Assembly: GCA_032622095.1 (NCBI GenBank)
Contig: CP136066.1
Span: forward strand, 64,264,609-64,328,608
DNA length: 64,000 nt
Direction of reading: 5' to 3'
Source: Siphonodentalium dalli
Lineage: Eukaryota; Mollusca; Scaphopoda; Gadilida; Siphonodentaliidae
Positions 50,655-62,779 of the stretch are shown in pieces. How positions within the stretch are numbered: position 1 is the first letter of the stretch; every line of letters starts with the position of its first letter. The translations under genes and the position numbers were made by a program. Under the pieces are notes generated by a model, which was not told the DNA's origin, ran no database searches, and worked only from the letters and a program-made list of their open reading frames with translations.

Positions 50655-51220
50655 AAATGTTCGTAATGTAAACAAACCGAGATTTCGCCACCTCAGAGTT
50701 TAAAAACACAATAAAACATAAGAATCCGTCTCTTGTGTACAAATTATTGCAGAATATAAACGATCTATATCAAAGAATTTTAAATGCGGAGACAAATTTG
50801 TTTTATTGAATGTAAACTGGGAGAATATTACTGAAATTAGCCAAATAATAACGCTATTGATAGTAACGCTGGGGGAGCACTTCGGTTGATGGCGAAGCAA
50901 TTGCAAATCATTGTTGATTGTCACTTTCATATGTCCATTTCATAATTCCATCCTTAAAATACCGCCCGAACACATGTCGATTTCGAATTCGGCGGATACG
51001 TCACCATTGACCGAATTCATATGAACATGCATGGATATGTCTTCTGCTGTGTTCGTTATTATAATGTTTCTTCTTATTCAAGAAATAGTAGGATTATATG
51101 GTATCGATGGATTATCAGATACACGTATATGTACTATCATCTAGTCTTAAAGTTATAGCAATTTCATGTTTAACATGTTTTGTTTCGTTAAATGCAGTCG
51201 TTTTGCACAATAGTTGCTGT
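50655..51220. repeat. Dispersed repeat family E, copy 2
   Basis: See 12330-12880; same orientation, roughly 80 percent similar by eye. Confidence 0.7.
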
Positions 51221-51248
51221 ATATATATAGACAACAGACACATGTTCT

Positions 51249-51960
51249 AGGGACGTGGGTAGAAGTTTCCTCAAATTTCCGGCCAACTGCACCCCCCCCA
51301 ATTGAACTAAACATCAATCTCACAGGTTCGCAGAATTCAATTTGCTCCCCTTGGAAATATCCAATCTGACAAATACTAAGATTGGAAAATTACCAATTTT
51401 TACTGGTTAAAAAAAAATAAAACAATGAGAACAATGCCAACCAATATATGGTGTCAAATTAATGTCCAACTAATGTTGCGTCATGCATGAAATTTCCGAC
51501 TGCTGGAATGTACCAAAGTTTAGTTTAGATATATTTATTTAAAATATATATAAAATTTAGATAACACATGATATACTACACATATATTTGTTTTTACATA
51601 CAAAGGAATTGAGGGACAAGTACTGACTCACTTAAGGGTACCCCCTCTCCCATATGTTATTACACTGACAAAATAAATAATTAGTAATGGCAAAGCAACA
51701 TGACTACCAAAACAAGTTGAACATATATACAGATCACTGGACACCCCCTCTCCCGAGTTAGTCATACGTTTGTATATGTATTTATTTAAAATCGGGTTTG
51801 TTTGTTGCGTTTGTTGGCTTGTACGTATCATTATTTGAAACAGTTAGTCAAAATAATCCTGATTTTCCTCACGTATGAATGACTGCACAGCTTAGCAAAT
51901 TGTACCAACGTTCGGGGTGGGGGTCGAGACACACAATCAACCCCTGTCGTCACGTCCCTG
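51249..51960. mobile_element. hAT-like element (family D), copy 3, with nested insert
   Basis: Ends are TAGGGACGTGGGTAG (51249) and CTGTCGTCACGTCCCTG (51960), near inverted. The body matches family D at 51290-51520 and 51890-51950. The middle (about 51520-51890, with the phrase CACCCCCTCTCCC repeated) is unrelated and is probably an insertion. Confidence 0.55.
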
Positions 51961-52504
51961 TTCAACTGACAAGTTTCGTGTGTTCTTTACAACATCTTCG
52001 GAATTTGATTCAGGAGGCCTAGAGCTGTCACGTTTAGCTATGCTTGCCATCACCAATAAACACACTTTAACTTGAAAAAAAAGATGCGATTAAGTCGGAT
52101 TGGCAGCAAATTATGTGCCGTGTATATACACATATAAGAAAAGCATGACTTTCACAACAAACATGAACTTTATAAATATAAGATACAAATGATACTTGTG
52201 TCAAATACATGAGCCATGTTTTACGCTGGGAGAACATTAAACATAGTTTCGGAGACCACGTGGATTTCAAAATCTGACCTAGAATCGGGAATTAGCCCCG
52301 CCCACGTAATCGGCTTCGGATTCTCAATCCGGATTTTAGCGAAATTACGACTCTGGCTGTGGAGCAAATTATATTTTAACATATTTACAAAGAGATATAT
52401 TCCATGCCTTGTTTGGTCGATGTTATAAAGAAGGGGTCAGATCATCAAAAAGCTCACAGATTATATACTGGTGGAATATGATCTTTATCGGCGTAAGCTA
52501 GAGT
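51961..52504. other. No gene seen
   Basis: No supportable feature other than short simple sequence near 52270-52340. Confidence 0.4.
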
Positions 52505-52670
52505 ACAGATTGGCTGCGGATACACGTACTACAGTACAGATGGCATAGCATGAGTGACAATATATTATGGTGGAGTTTGGTGACAATAGCTGCGGACACA
52601 CGTACTACAGTAGTGATGGCATAGTAGGTGTGACAAATTATTATGGTGGATTTGGTGACAATATATATTT
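52505..52670. repeat. Family C end sequence, tandemly repeated
   Basis: GGCTGCGGA(T/C)ACACGTACTACAGTA-GATGGCATAG...TGACAAT-TATTATGGTGGA-TTTGGTGACAAT occurs twice in a row (52511, 52591). The adjoining LINE fragment follows. Confidence 0.65.
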
Positions 52671-52721
52671 ATTTCAATACCTCCATTTCTGGAGAAGAGT
52701 ATTTACATGGCTGCGGACGTT

Positions 52722-54308
52722 CCATCGATGCTATTCTGTCTATTTTTAAATGACATTGAATCTTTCCTCTTAAGTAAGGACATTGACGGCCTAAAAGAAA
52801 TATCTAATGACATAGAAAACACAGTGGCGATTTATCTAAGAATTTTTGTACTTCTATATGCTGACGATACTGTACTGCTAGCTGAATCTAAGGATGGCCT
52901 ACAGAAAGCTTTAAATGCATTTTATGAATACTGTGAAGACTGGAGATTAACCGTTAACACTGCCAAAACGAAAGTGATAATTTTTGCTTCCTCGCACCGA
53001 CACATAAAACAACAAAAATTCAAGCTGGGCGATTCCAACATCGAGGTAGTGAACGAATACAAATATCTTGGGATACCTTTTTTCCACACTGGCTCATTCT
53101 ACAGAGCAAGACGCAATAATGAGAAAAAAGCGATTTCGTCTATGTTTGGCGTGATAAGGAAAATAAGACAATATAATCTTGCTTTCGATTGCCAAATTGA
53201 CCTTTTTAATAAAATGGTCCTCCCAGTGATGCTATATGGGTGTGATGTGTTTGGGTTTGAGAAAACTGATTGCTTTGAACGGGTGCAACTAAAATGTTTG
53301 AAAATAATCTTTAAAATGAAACCGAGTACGCCTAGTTGTATGGTTTATGGAGAAAGTGGATGCTATCCGATATATATTCATATTGAAACGTCTATGATAA
53401 GATTATGGGCGAAACTTGTCAACCGATATTCATATAATCTGTCGAGTGTTGTATATCAATATTTGTACTCTTATGCCCTTCGATCTGGGATTGAACACCC
53501 ATGGCTTAATAGAGTAAAAGATATACTCAATAAATGTGGTCTCACCTATATATGGGATGCTCAGTCGGTTGGTGATGGTGAATACCTTGCCCGATATGTT
53601 GAACAGTCGTTAAAGGACCAATACTTGCAATCATGGAACGAAACTTTAGCCCAGAGCTCAAAATGTAGTCTATATAAAAATTTTAAAATATCTTTTGGCA
53701 TAGAGAAATATCTTTTACAACTGCCGCCAAAATTCAGTTCATACCTGATCAAATTGAGAACTAGAAATAATCGGCTCCCTATTGAAGTTTCCAGTTGGAA
53801 AAACTCAGACGTTCCTTGTTCACGTTGCCATCTTTGCGGTGAGGATACACCGGGCAACGAATACCATTATCTATTCATATGCAACGAACTTTCGTCCTTC
53901 CGAAGAACCTATTTGAAAACATACTTTCAAAGTAATCCGACTTATGAAAAACTAAAAACTCTTTTTAATGACGGAAATAAAACAAACATGTTGAAATTAG
54001 CCAGATTTGCATCGGAAATAGTTACCAAAGCAGCCATTTAAATTGGTTTAAATTGAATCTACATGCATGCCCTCCTGTACGTATATAAACATGGTCCCAG
54101 TGCAGCTTTCCCAGCTAAGTGTGTATTTAATTTAATTATATTTCTCTGTTATTATCTCGAATTTGTTATCTTTTTTGTGTGAGTTTCCCTACTTTATTTA
54201 TCTCTATTATTTTTAAACTTTTGTTGACATTATATAATTATGATGCTATATATGTCCACCTCCAGTTCCACATATTAGTGGACGGAGAAAATAAAGAATT
54301 GAATTGAA
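52722..54308 (+). pseudogene. 5'-truncated LINE: intact C-terminal half of a reverse transcriptase ORF
   Basis: An open frame to TAA at 54039-54041 encodes MLFCLFLNDIESFLL, the intact catalytic LLYADDTVLLAES, LTVNTAKTKV, YKYLGIPFF, MLYGCDVFG and a C-terminal Cys/His motif (CSRCHLCGEDTPGNEYHYLFIC, in part). More than 430 codons are undamaged. All upstream parts (endonuclease, first RT motifs) are missing: classic 5' truncation. The 3' end carries AATAAAGAATTGAATTGAAT (54289-54308), a short tandem tail typical of CR1/L2-like LINEs. It separates two family C arrays. Confidence 0.85.
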
Positions 54309-54935
54309 TCGTGGCGATGGCATACTATATATATGTATGACAATTTATTATGGTGGAGTTTGGTGATTATGGCTGCGGATACACGTACCATAGTAGCGAT
54401 GGAAAAGTAGGTGTGACAATTTATTATGGTGCAGATTGGTGACAATTTGTCGTCATATTTCTGTGCCACAGCTAGCCATGTTGCCCGCTGAGTTTCCGCA
54501 CAGTGAGTCGACTCGACCAATTAACCAATTGCGATTCACCAATGTTGATCTCTACTAATTACGTTTTGCTACATTGTATTCTCTGCGATATATATAATAT
54601 TGCGTTTTTTATTTTGTGACGTTTAGTTCTACGCATAATTCCGCTATATGCATATTAGCATGTGGGCCAATGAAGCTGTGTTGGAACTTTTGGAGGAAAT
54701 GCAGCTGCGACAAGTACCTGGAATAAACAAAGCGAACTAGAAAAGCACCAAAAACAAGAAAAAGGCTGATTATAACGAATATGCAGCGGGCGACATGGCT
54801 AGCTATGGCATAATAATTATGACAACCACTTGTCACAAAAAACTCCACCATAATAAATTGTCACACCTACTGTGACACCGCTATAATATACTGTGGTACG
54901 TGCATGTGTCCGCATCCAATGAGTGTTGATTTTCA
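54309..54935. mobile_element. Long-TIR element (family C), copy 2
   Basis: GGCTGCGGATACACGTACCATAGTAGCGATGG (from 54369) and the inverted ...CTGTGGTACGTGCATGTGTCCGCATCCAATG (to 54932) are paired ends. The inner GCTAGCCATGT-GCCCGCTG motifs pair too. An additional partial end (54309-54360) precedes it. No coding region. Confidence 0.65.
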
Positions 54936-55344
54936 TTTAATTTCCGTATGATCTTAGTTTCTCCACCACAATAGTGTCCATTTGACTATAGTGGTAGTAC
55001 GTTTGCTTATTTCTCGTCTATTGAAAATATTCGCTTCCATGTGATCTTAACTATTCCGTTGCATACGGCTCAGTGTTTAATACTAGCACGCAAATTGTTT
55101 GTGATCGCTTCCAAATTGTCCCCCCACTGATTTGATATATTTCTCACATCCGCAAACAGTTTATTTTGCAATATATATATTTTTAACACTTATATGCAGA
55201 TGGTCTTATATGTTATACTCAAGATATACAATCAGATATAAATGGTAAAATATCACGAGTTATGATACACGGAGATTGTACGCGAATATTAAGCTATGGG
55301 TAGAACATACATGTATTAATTGTCAGTCTGGTTTCTTTGTAAAC
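54936..55344. other. No gene seen
   Basis: AT-rich, unassigned. Confidence 0.4.
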
Positions 55345-55720
55345 CAGGTAGGTGTATTTCAAGGAGAGACAATGCCAACCCTTTTACGATCTTTTTTCGT
55401 AAATTATTTACAATGTTTTTTAAATGATTGTGCCATTTCAAATTCTGAAAAATAGTGTGAACATATTGGATGCGTTTATATCGTACTGCGCTTATATCGT
55501 ACTGCGTTTATATCGTACTGCGCTTATTGCATGACGACGATACGGTTATCCTACTTGTCACATGAGTTGAATAATATCAAGACCAAACTTATTATATTTA
55601 TAATATATATATTATATTCCCATATTTATATAAAGAGGGCAAGATATCAAAATTGTAAAGGAATTTAGATACCTTGGTATCAAATTATTTTATATGGGAG
55701 ATTTTGCCAATCTCTTAAAG
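55345..55720 (+). pseudogene. Heavily decayed LINE reverse transcriptase fragment
   Basis: In shifting frames: GVFQGETMPTLL...FVNYLQCFLND (55347-55430), HDDDTVILLV (about 55535-55560, former YADD box) and KIVKEFRYLGIKLFYMGDF (about 55645-55700). The last two correspond to motifs of the LINE at 52722-54308. A ~17-bp repeat (GTTTATATCGTACTGCG, three copies, 55470-55527) has expanded inside it. Confidence 0.6.
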
Positions 55721-56187
55721 ATACTACAGTTACCGCAACGAAAGCTATGTATACGGTCTACTGAATATAACTCGAAAACCATTATAGCAACCACCAAGGG
55801 TGCTTATACATAAGGCAGGTGAATGAAGTCATATAATTTTTTCTGTATCCATCAGTGATTTTTCAAGATCGCGGGTATAGATTTCGGAGATATTGTCACG
55901 TGACTTCCGGTTAGCAACCGTGTGGAGATTGCAAAAAACGCGGAATTGGAAATGAAGAATCGCGATAAAAATGAAAGTAACTACTTCACAACTTACGAAG
56001 AATTCACATGTGATTTAAGTCTATTAATTTCATTTAGACCAATTTCGTTGGTCAGCTTAATGAAAACGAAAAATGAAGAAGTCATGACGATAATCCAGAC
56101 AATATTTTACAATCCACGACACGCCTTGTCGATTTGGCATGTCGTCACCGTCGTGACCACTGCATGGTGTTACATAAATTATTCTTA
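55721..56187. other. No gene seen
   Basis: An 88-codon open frame (55922-56188) lacks recognisable features and a convincing start. Confidence 0.35.
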
Positions 56188-57389
56188 GGGCGCGTACACA
56201 TGGCGGGCAAGAAAATATCAGGTATGCCCCATGTGACTTACTTGACCAATCAAATAAATAATACCGGAAAATATCCGACGAAGGCAGAGCGCTGATATTC
56301 TATCGCCAGTTGGTGATATGTGTTCACCTTGATTGGTGGTCATCGGTATCCGTTAACTAATCTCTATAAGGGACACGCTGGTAACCGTTCACGCACTCGA
56401 GTTATGATCCATCAATATTATCGCCTGTTTCAACAATTGACTTCGTAATTCCATTTTGGATTGTTTGACATAATCGCTGAGCTATTATATGGATATGTGT
56501 GGGGACATATATGTCTTTTGAGGGTTTCCGCTGACGGAGGGTGTCCATGGATTTCCAACTGCACCCCCTCTTGAATCGGGCCATAGACCAAAGATCACAT
56601 AATTGAATTTGCACACCTCCCATCGTCTTTGAATTTCCCATATGGTGCCTCACATACCTTGAATTTTGACTGGACACCGGGGAGGGAGGGGCTTAGAAGA
56701 AATTCCAAACAAATAATTTGACCAAAGTAGGAAAAATGCAAATGTTGGTCTAAAACCACGAATTCCACATACATTAATGGTTGAAAAATCAGACTACAAG
56801 AACAATTTCAAACCATTGTTGGTGTGAAATTTCCAACTAATATTGTTTCCAAGTTGGCGGGGATCTCACGTCCTCACATGCACCCATGTAAGTTCGGTAA
56901 CGCAATGTACACCACAGCCCCATGCACCAAGCAACAATCTCCTGAAAACTTCATATGGGGTCTCAATGGGGTGGGGTCATCCGATTTGCCACAAAACCAT
57001 AATAACATTTGTCACCCCACATATACATGCACTATATATGAAATTATAACATGTCCAAATTTCCAAATAACGTGACCACTTTCTCATTATGCAGACGGTC
57101 TTTATGCATGAGATCAGCAACGTTGCTAATCCCACCCGACTTCGGTAATACATGTCAACAGTTGGAAATTTCAAAAAGCTATGAATTGCCAAAATGGACT
57201 ATAGGTTATTTACCGGACGCAATTCACTTGAACCAGCATGACTAATACTGTTCTGATTGAGCTCAAGCAACGCCGTCTAAACCGCCGCGTTCTCACGGGC
57301 GTAATCTTTGCAGCAAGAAAATAACAGTGTGCAATTTTACCTGATATTTTCTTGCAGATATTTTCTTGCGGCTTCATGTGTACGCGCCC
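56188..57389. mobile_element. Harbinger-like non-autonomous DNA transposon with TTA duplication
   Basis: The TIRs GGGCGCGTACACATG (56188) and CATGTGTACGCGCCC (to 57389) are perfect complements, flanked by TTA at 56185-56187 and 57390-57392. Subterminal GCAAGAAAATATCAGG/CCTGATATTTTCTTGC also pair. A 3-bp TWA duplication is the PIF/Harbinger signature. No transposase is seen. It contains a diverged family D copy at about 56520-56870. Confidence 0.75.
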
Positions 57390-57392
57390 TTA

Positions 57393-57724
57393 ATGAGACG
57401 CGGTTACAAAATTGGAAAATAGTATGAATTCGATATGTTTTGTAGAAGAAATTCTTCACAACGTTCACATGGAAAATGTGTGGAAAAACCAATCAGCGCT
57501 GAGCAAAGCGGAGTTAATAAAAACAGAATGAGCGCACCCTCTTTGGCAGCCTGAATGCTTCCACTTCATCGTATGCCACAGTTAACAGAGACATAAAGCA
57601 TTGCATGAAAATGAGTCTTTCTGTTTATGACAGTTTTAACCCGCATTTAACTGTTGGTTTTGCTGATGAAAGAATCAAGAATGCTATACGGAATCCAGAT
57701 CATGACGACTGGAGCTTCCTGAAT
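57393..57724. other. No gene seen
   Basis: Unassigned sequence. Confidence 0.35.
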
Positions 57725-57965
57725 GTTTGCGAAAACCCTGTGCGAATGCATTCTCTTATATATGCGTCTCGACCATAGGTCGCCTCGCATATATAAGAGA
57801 ATGCATTGGCCTAACAAATTATTATTATTTTTTATAATTGTTAAAGAATGTAAGGAAAAATGACTGCAGCTTCCTGATTTTTTGCAAAAACCCTGTGCCA
57901 ATGCATTCTCTAATATATGCGAGTCGACCACAGGTCGCCTCGTATATATGACGGAATGCATTGGC
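57725..57965. mobile_element. Fragments of the family P palindrome (copy i)
   Basis: Two ~70-bp palindromes (57741-57810 and 57896-57964) are preceded by AAAACCCTGTG and separated by a TTGTTAAAGAATGTAAGGAAAAA spacer. Both are imperfect. The phrase GACTG(G/C)AGCTTCCTGA-TTT-GC-AAAACCCTGTG precedes each. No TTAA ends. Confidence 0.6.
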
Positions 57966-58077
57966 CTAACAATTTTTATATTATTTTTTATAATTGTTAT
58001 AGAATGAAAGAAAAATGAAAAAGTTCGGAGAACGATATTAAATTTAGTGACCGCCAGGCTGTGGCGGATACCACACC

Positions 58078-59035
58078 TGGTTGAATGGTCCTGCTAGTCT
58101 GCTATGATGTTGGGGTCCTGCTGAATTGCTGTGATGCTGGTAGGGCAAACTGATGCAGTTACGAAAACGTACCGTTACAGTTGTAATTTCCGTGGTTTTT
58201 GGCTAATCCGAGCGATTTTTAGAAAAAAACCAGTGTCTTTATGAAACATTCAAGAGTATATATATATTTTTCAAAAATTTAATAATGGTTGCGCCGGTGT
58301 TTGCAAAACGACGTGAATAGTCACCTTGATTAAAGTAATTTTGCAATATATAATACAACAAGTATTAAAATATTTCGCAATATAGGTTAGAATGAACTAA
58401 ATAAGTAGAATTACGTCCCTGTGGGTTTTACACCCAATCTCGAATACGAGTTAAACAAATTCTGGCACGCAACTGGCGTATAATATTTCAATTAAATTTA
58501 CAATTTCAAAAAATATAATACCCATGGCATGTTTAAATGTGGGTTTACCCTAGTCTGAAATGCGTTCGTGTCCAAACACTGACTGGATCCAGAATAAGGC
58601 TGGGTATTTGCTTTCGTCAGCAATTCAAATTTTGTGTTAAAAAAACGTGTGTTGAAAAGTTGCAAAAAGTGCTCAAACATGATAGTACTCAAACATGGCA
58701 AAAAGATGCGCGAAGGGTTGGGCTTCACGAAATTTATGATTTCGTGGGCTTAACGAAATTTATGATTTCGTGAAATTCGTATGTAGCAAATTTAGTGGGC
58801 GGGGCCAAACTTTAACACTGAGGCCTATGGAAAACATTTAGTTCCTTCTAACCTATATATGTTTTTAAATGTTTGATACACGCAATGGCTTCTAGTGGAT
58901 ATGCGAACACTGTAAATATTACAACTTTAGAAAAAAATAACTGCACTTTTTCTTTACAGCATCAGTTTGCCCTAACACCATAGCATTTCATCGGGACCCA
59001 CCAACATCATAGCACATTAGCAGGACCATTTGACC
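58078..59035. mobile_element. Long-TIR element with ~80-bp inverted arms
   Basis: TGGTCCTGCTAGTCTGCTATGATGT...GCAAACTGATGC (58092-58158) pairs with GCATCAGTTTGCCCTA...TTAGCAGGACCA (58956-59026). The centre contains no gene. Target duplication not found, so the boundaries are approximate. Confidence 0.55.
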
Positions 59036-59690
59036 AGGGGTGCTGCGGCCTTACAATAAACGCCATACAGCGGCTACAGTCGTAGTACAGTAGCAGTAAC
59101 ATGGGACGCTCGAATACGGCCATAATATTCTATTTTATATCACGACAGAGTCACGCCGTTAACATGAATAACGCATGATTGAATGATAAACACTGTATAC
59201 CCGAGCCGTAATGTCTATTGCTAGATCTCAACACGCGGGTGTATTGATCGTCGGGTTTCCCCTGATGTAAAATTAGACAGCCAATTACAACGCAGAGCCA
59301 TGAGCTGATCGCTGTCGTACGATACTATATTTAAATATTACCGCTATTGAGCAGATGTAAACAAATGAGTGTGTGTTCTCTGAATAGGCGCTCATTTGAA
59401 TGTGAGACACAAATAACATCCGAGCGAGAATTATAAATGGAGTTCACGGTATATGTGCTAGTATGATTAGATAGTTCCAGGAGCAGGGTTGGACTAAAAT
59501 TGTTTGATGATATATATACAAACGCACACACAGCGTTATCACTGATTATACATGAGAACCATAATTCAGAAGTAACACACCAAATATTCAACAGCAGTGG
59601 GTAGTGATATCTTATTTTTGAGGAAAAAAAGGTTTGTCTAACAAATCAGACTTTTAAAAGACGTTTTTTCCGCAAAGAACTTTAACAAAA
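59036..59690 (+). other. Upstream region of the RBR ligase gene
   Basis: No repeat recognised. No obvious TATA box near the start codon. It presumably holds the promoter and 5' UTR. Confidence 0.4.
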
Positions 59691-60524
59691 ATGTCTTTGA
59701 CCGCGAGGATTATCAGCGAAACTATTCGTTCTATATCACAGAACTGTCATAACGCTCGAAGCTCTGGGGGAACGACACAACCACAGGCACACGATGCCAC
59801 GGACACAGATCCTGCGGCCGGGTATTCTTGGTTTGAAGAAGAGTTTGAGAACATAAAAAATGAGTGGTTTTCGCTCAACACGAGTACTCCGGATGATAAA
59901 CAGAAGAAAAGCGTAAATGAAGTTGAACTCCTGAATGACTACGACGAAAACTTGGACGAAGATTTTGATTCCGATAGTGATTCCGATATTGATTCCGATA
60001 ATGAGCTAGAACACATAAATGACAGTGCTGATGATACTATGTGTCAACTGTGCGTCGATACAACCGATGCACAGGAATTGTCATGTTGCTCATATCGAAT
60101 ATGCGATGCATGCCTTCGGACTTATTTCGGCGTTGAACTCATGGCGGGTAAAGGCAGGATTGACTGTCCAATGTGTTCTAAGCCACTGGGAGATGATTTC
60201 ATCGACGGCTACCTTTCAGATGATTCTAAAGTTCGTTTGGATCAAAATAAGGTTGACAGTACTCGGGACCCTAATAGGAAAACGTGTCCAGGATGTAAAC
60301 TAGTGACGAACAAAAGTGAAGTGCCAAATGTTTCAAATGGATCAAGCGGCATGCTTGTTACATGCAGCAAATGTGATTTTCAGTGGTGTTTCGAATGTCA
60401 TGGACCCTACCATGAGGGGAAAACATGTTCGCGTGCCACTGGGGAAGGTGACGCTCAGTTAAAACGGTGGGCTAAACGCCACAAGAACTCACAGAAGAAC
60501 GCAAGGATATGTCCAGGATGCAAG
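59691..60524 (+). CDS. First coding exon of an RBR (RING-between-RING) E3 ubiquitin ligase, RNF217-like
   Basis: ATG with an AACAAAA context at 59691. 278 codons to a donor AAG|GTAAAC (GT at 60525), phase 0. After a polar N-terminus and an acidic DSDSDSDIDSDNE stretch come: RING1 (C118-x2-C121 ... C159-x2-C162), an IBR-type zinc domain (C199-x2-C202, C225-x2-C228, C233, C236, H241, C246), and RLKRW-like helical text leading to ICPGC (C274, C277), the start of RING2. The catalytic Cys of RING2 would be in the next exon, which I do not find in the window. RBR ligases pass ubiquitin through a RING2 thioester. Spacing and the KNARICPGCK segment look most like RNF217; RNF144 types are the alternative. 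Confidence 0.85.
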
Positions 60525-60836
60525 GTAAACTTATATATATTCAGCCTGTTCTCCCACAATTAAACATTTATTGTTCTTGTATTCCAACAATTTATAATTT
60601 ATACAATGGACACACAATATTGTTATATTTTAAGTTTGAAATCAACTAAATTTGGGATTATGTTGGTGGTGACATTGTGAGTTCATATCAAGAAGATACT
60701 ACTATGCCGTTTATGCGCTTGTAAGGTATACATGTATCACAAATACAGGTGATATGCCGCGTTAATAATAACGCACGACGACCAAAGTGTTCTTCACCTC
60801 GGCACGAGATATACAATTGAATATACCCCAATAGTA
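60525..60836 (+). other. RBR intron: nothing recognised
   Basis: Frame runs to a stop at 60561-60563 beyond the donor, consistent with intron. No other feature. Confidence 0.4.
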
Positions 60837-61449
60837 TTTTCACCCCCGTGTACGTGGTATCGCCAAAACCGAGGGTATCGCCAAAACCGAGAATATGGGA
60901 AAGTCATTTTCACGTATATGATATGGGGATATGTTTGTTTCTCACCGTAATACAGACATCGAGCATCGCATGTGTATGTCCACACGAAGCATGAGTATTT
61001 ATCCACCAGCTGTCAATCAGTTTTCCCAGATCAGACCATTAACTTTTTTTGGCGAATTTTTCCAATGGTGTTTTTGCTTTAGCTCACTCGAATTTTCGAG
61101 AACAACCATTCACTAGTATAGTTCCTGGACTTCCACGCTTCCAAAACAAATGCCGGTATATAGTTGAATCTGTCAATGAAGCATAGGATTTGACAGAATT
61201 TAATAAATCCTTGTCGTTCTCAATATCCGCGCGATATGAAGGGACCACTGTCGGTCCAGAAAGATGCGAACGGCACAGATGAAGATGCACCAAACGCCGA
61301 GTTTCTGTGCAGTAAATATGCGTATTACTTAAGGAGTTCTGATGAGTTTTCGAGTGTTTTTATGTGTATCTGAGACTGATCAATTGGACTGCGAATGTCA
61401 ACTGAAATATGAATCCATAACATATTCGAAATAATGTGTGCATATTATA
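60837..61449 (-). repeat. Left arm of a ~610-bp inverted repeat
   Basis: Reverse complement of 62842-63455 with scattered mismatches. On the minus strand it holds a 69-codon frame (61293-61084; begins VHLHLCRSHLSGPT) that is kept in the right arm (62999-63208) with one or two residue changes, and GGTTTTGGCGATACC duplicated near its end (60858, 60876). Confidence 0.9.
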
Positions 61450-61691
61450 TTCAGATTTGCGATCTGTCTGTGATCTGCATGCTTGGAGCGATTGTGGCAC
61501 GCTAATGCTTCTTCTGTTGAAAAAAACTGAGTGCACGCCGAACATTTCGGGGATTCGTCACCAACATGTATTTTAAGATGCCGCTTTAAGTTGTAATTTG
61601 TAGAAAAATATTTTCCGCACAAGTCGCATCTGACTTTCCCTAACGCTTCCTCTATGGACACAATTTCCAATGGCGCGTCTGATTCAGACAT
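61398..61691 (-). CDS. 97-aa protein with two C2H2 zinc fingers, element-associated
   Basis: ATG at 61691 on the minus strand. Acidic start MSESDAPLEIVSIEEAL, finger 1 CDLCGKYFSTNYNLKRHLKIH and finger 2 CSACTQFFSTEEALACHNRSKH, both with full Cys2His2 spacing. The last ~16 codons (FEYVMDSYFS) come from the inverted-repeat arm, so the frame may be a first exon or a truncated ORF of a larger mobile element. It lies antisense to, and probably within an intron of, the RBR gene. DNA or RNA binding is likely; role unknown. Confidence 0.5.
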   Translation of the reverse strand: MSESDAPLEIVSIEEALGKVRCDLCGKYFSTNYNLKRHLKIHVGDESPKCSACTQFFSTEEALACHNRSKHADHRQIANLNIICTHYFEYVMDSYFS

Positions 61692-62779
61692 GGTGTTTCA
61701 TAATACTAAATTCGAGATGCCACACAATATCCGCGCAACACATAAGGGACCGGATGAATTGACTGATTAAGGGATTAATTATAATATAATTAAGCCTTCA
61801 CCGCCCGGTGATTTTATGCGGACTGGCTGTTTTTGCTTTGTTCACAGAGAGATAATTGTTGTGATTAATTGTTGTGATTATAGCTCCACCCGATGATGTG
61901 TATAACGTGTCATGCATCATACATTTATTTGTCTTCAGGGAGAGTATTTGTTTTGTTGGGGGGGGGGGGGGGGGGGGGGGGTCTTAACCTCTGTCAAACC
62001 ATTCAACGGAGAAAAATGTATACCATAGCACATGGTGGCAGTAAGGCGAGCAATTTCCAATGATAATTCTTATACAAAACATCAGAGGAAAAAAGATAAA
62101 TATTTATACGTGCTCTCTACCCGCGAACATACTAGGCTACATCCGAAGATCACATGGTCTGTCTTTTAGTCGGGTAATTCATCCACTCGGTTATAGGGAT
62201 GTGGCAGTTGTGTGTTGGTGTAACATAACACTTCCCCAGATATATATATATAGCTTCATCTGAGGAAGATACGTTATTTATCAAAACCGCATGGTCTGGT
62301 TTGATTTTGTTTAAACATGGTGTTGTAGGTTGGTAAGCTGACTACATGTGCTACATAGACACAATACAGAGGCCCATCGACATCCAGATAAGAAGGCACA
62401 CACGTGTGCCACACATAGCACATTGTGATGATATATGTTCGGATGTTACAAGAATCGTTACAATTTTATCTAATGACTCTTAAAAAAGCCAGAATTGCAT
62501 AATTTGGAGCAATACGATATATGTATATTCGATAAGATGATTCGGTTTCATTGTCGCGTAACGGTCTACTCGAGTGGCAACGAGTCATAAAGTCTGTAAA
62601 ATAGACCCGATTATAACAAATCGTTGATACGCCGCAGCGTGTCGTCCGGCATGTGTGGTCTATATACAAACTCCAAGCATGTTAATAGTAAACGAATATC
62701 CGATTAGCTGCATGCATGCGAACGGCAGCATTCACGTGCGTGTGATCAAGGCATCGCGTTATCATTCATTCACGTCATT
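61692..62779. other. Centre of the inverted-repeat region: no gene; G24 tract
   Basis: G24 at 61958-61981. TTGTGATTA repeats at 61858-61880. No supportable coding region. Confidence 0.4.

Noticed and set aside
60525-60563. Continuation of the RBR frame past AAGGTAAAC
   Set aside because: The reading would end RING2 after its first two cysteines; a splice donor at 60525 explains it better.
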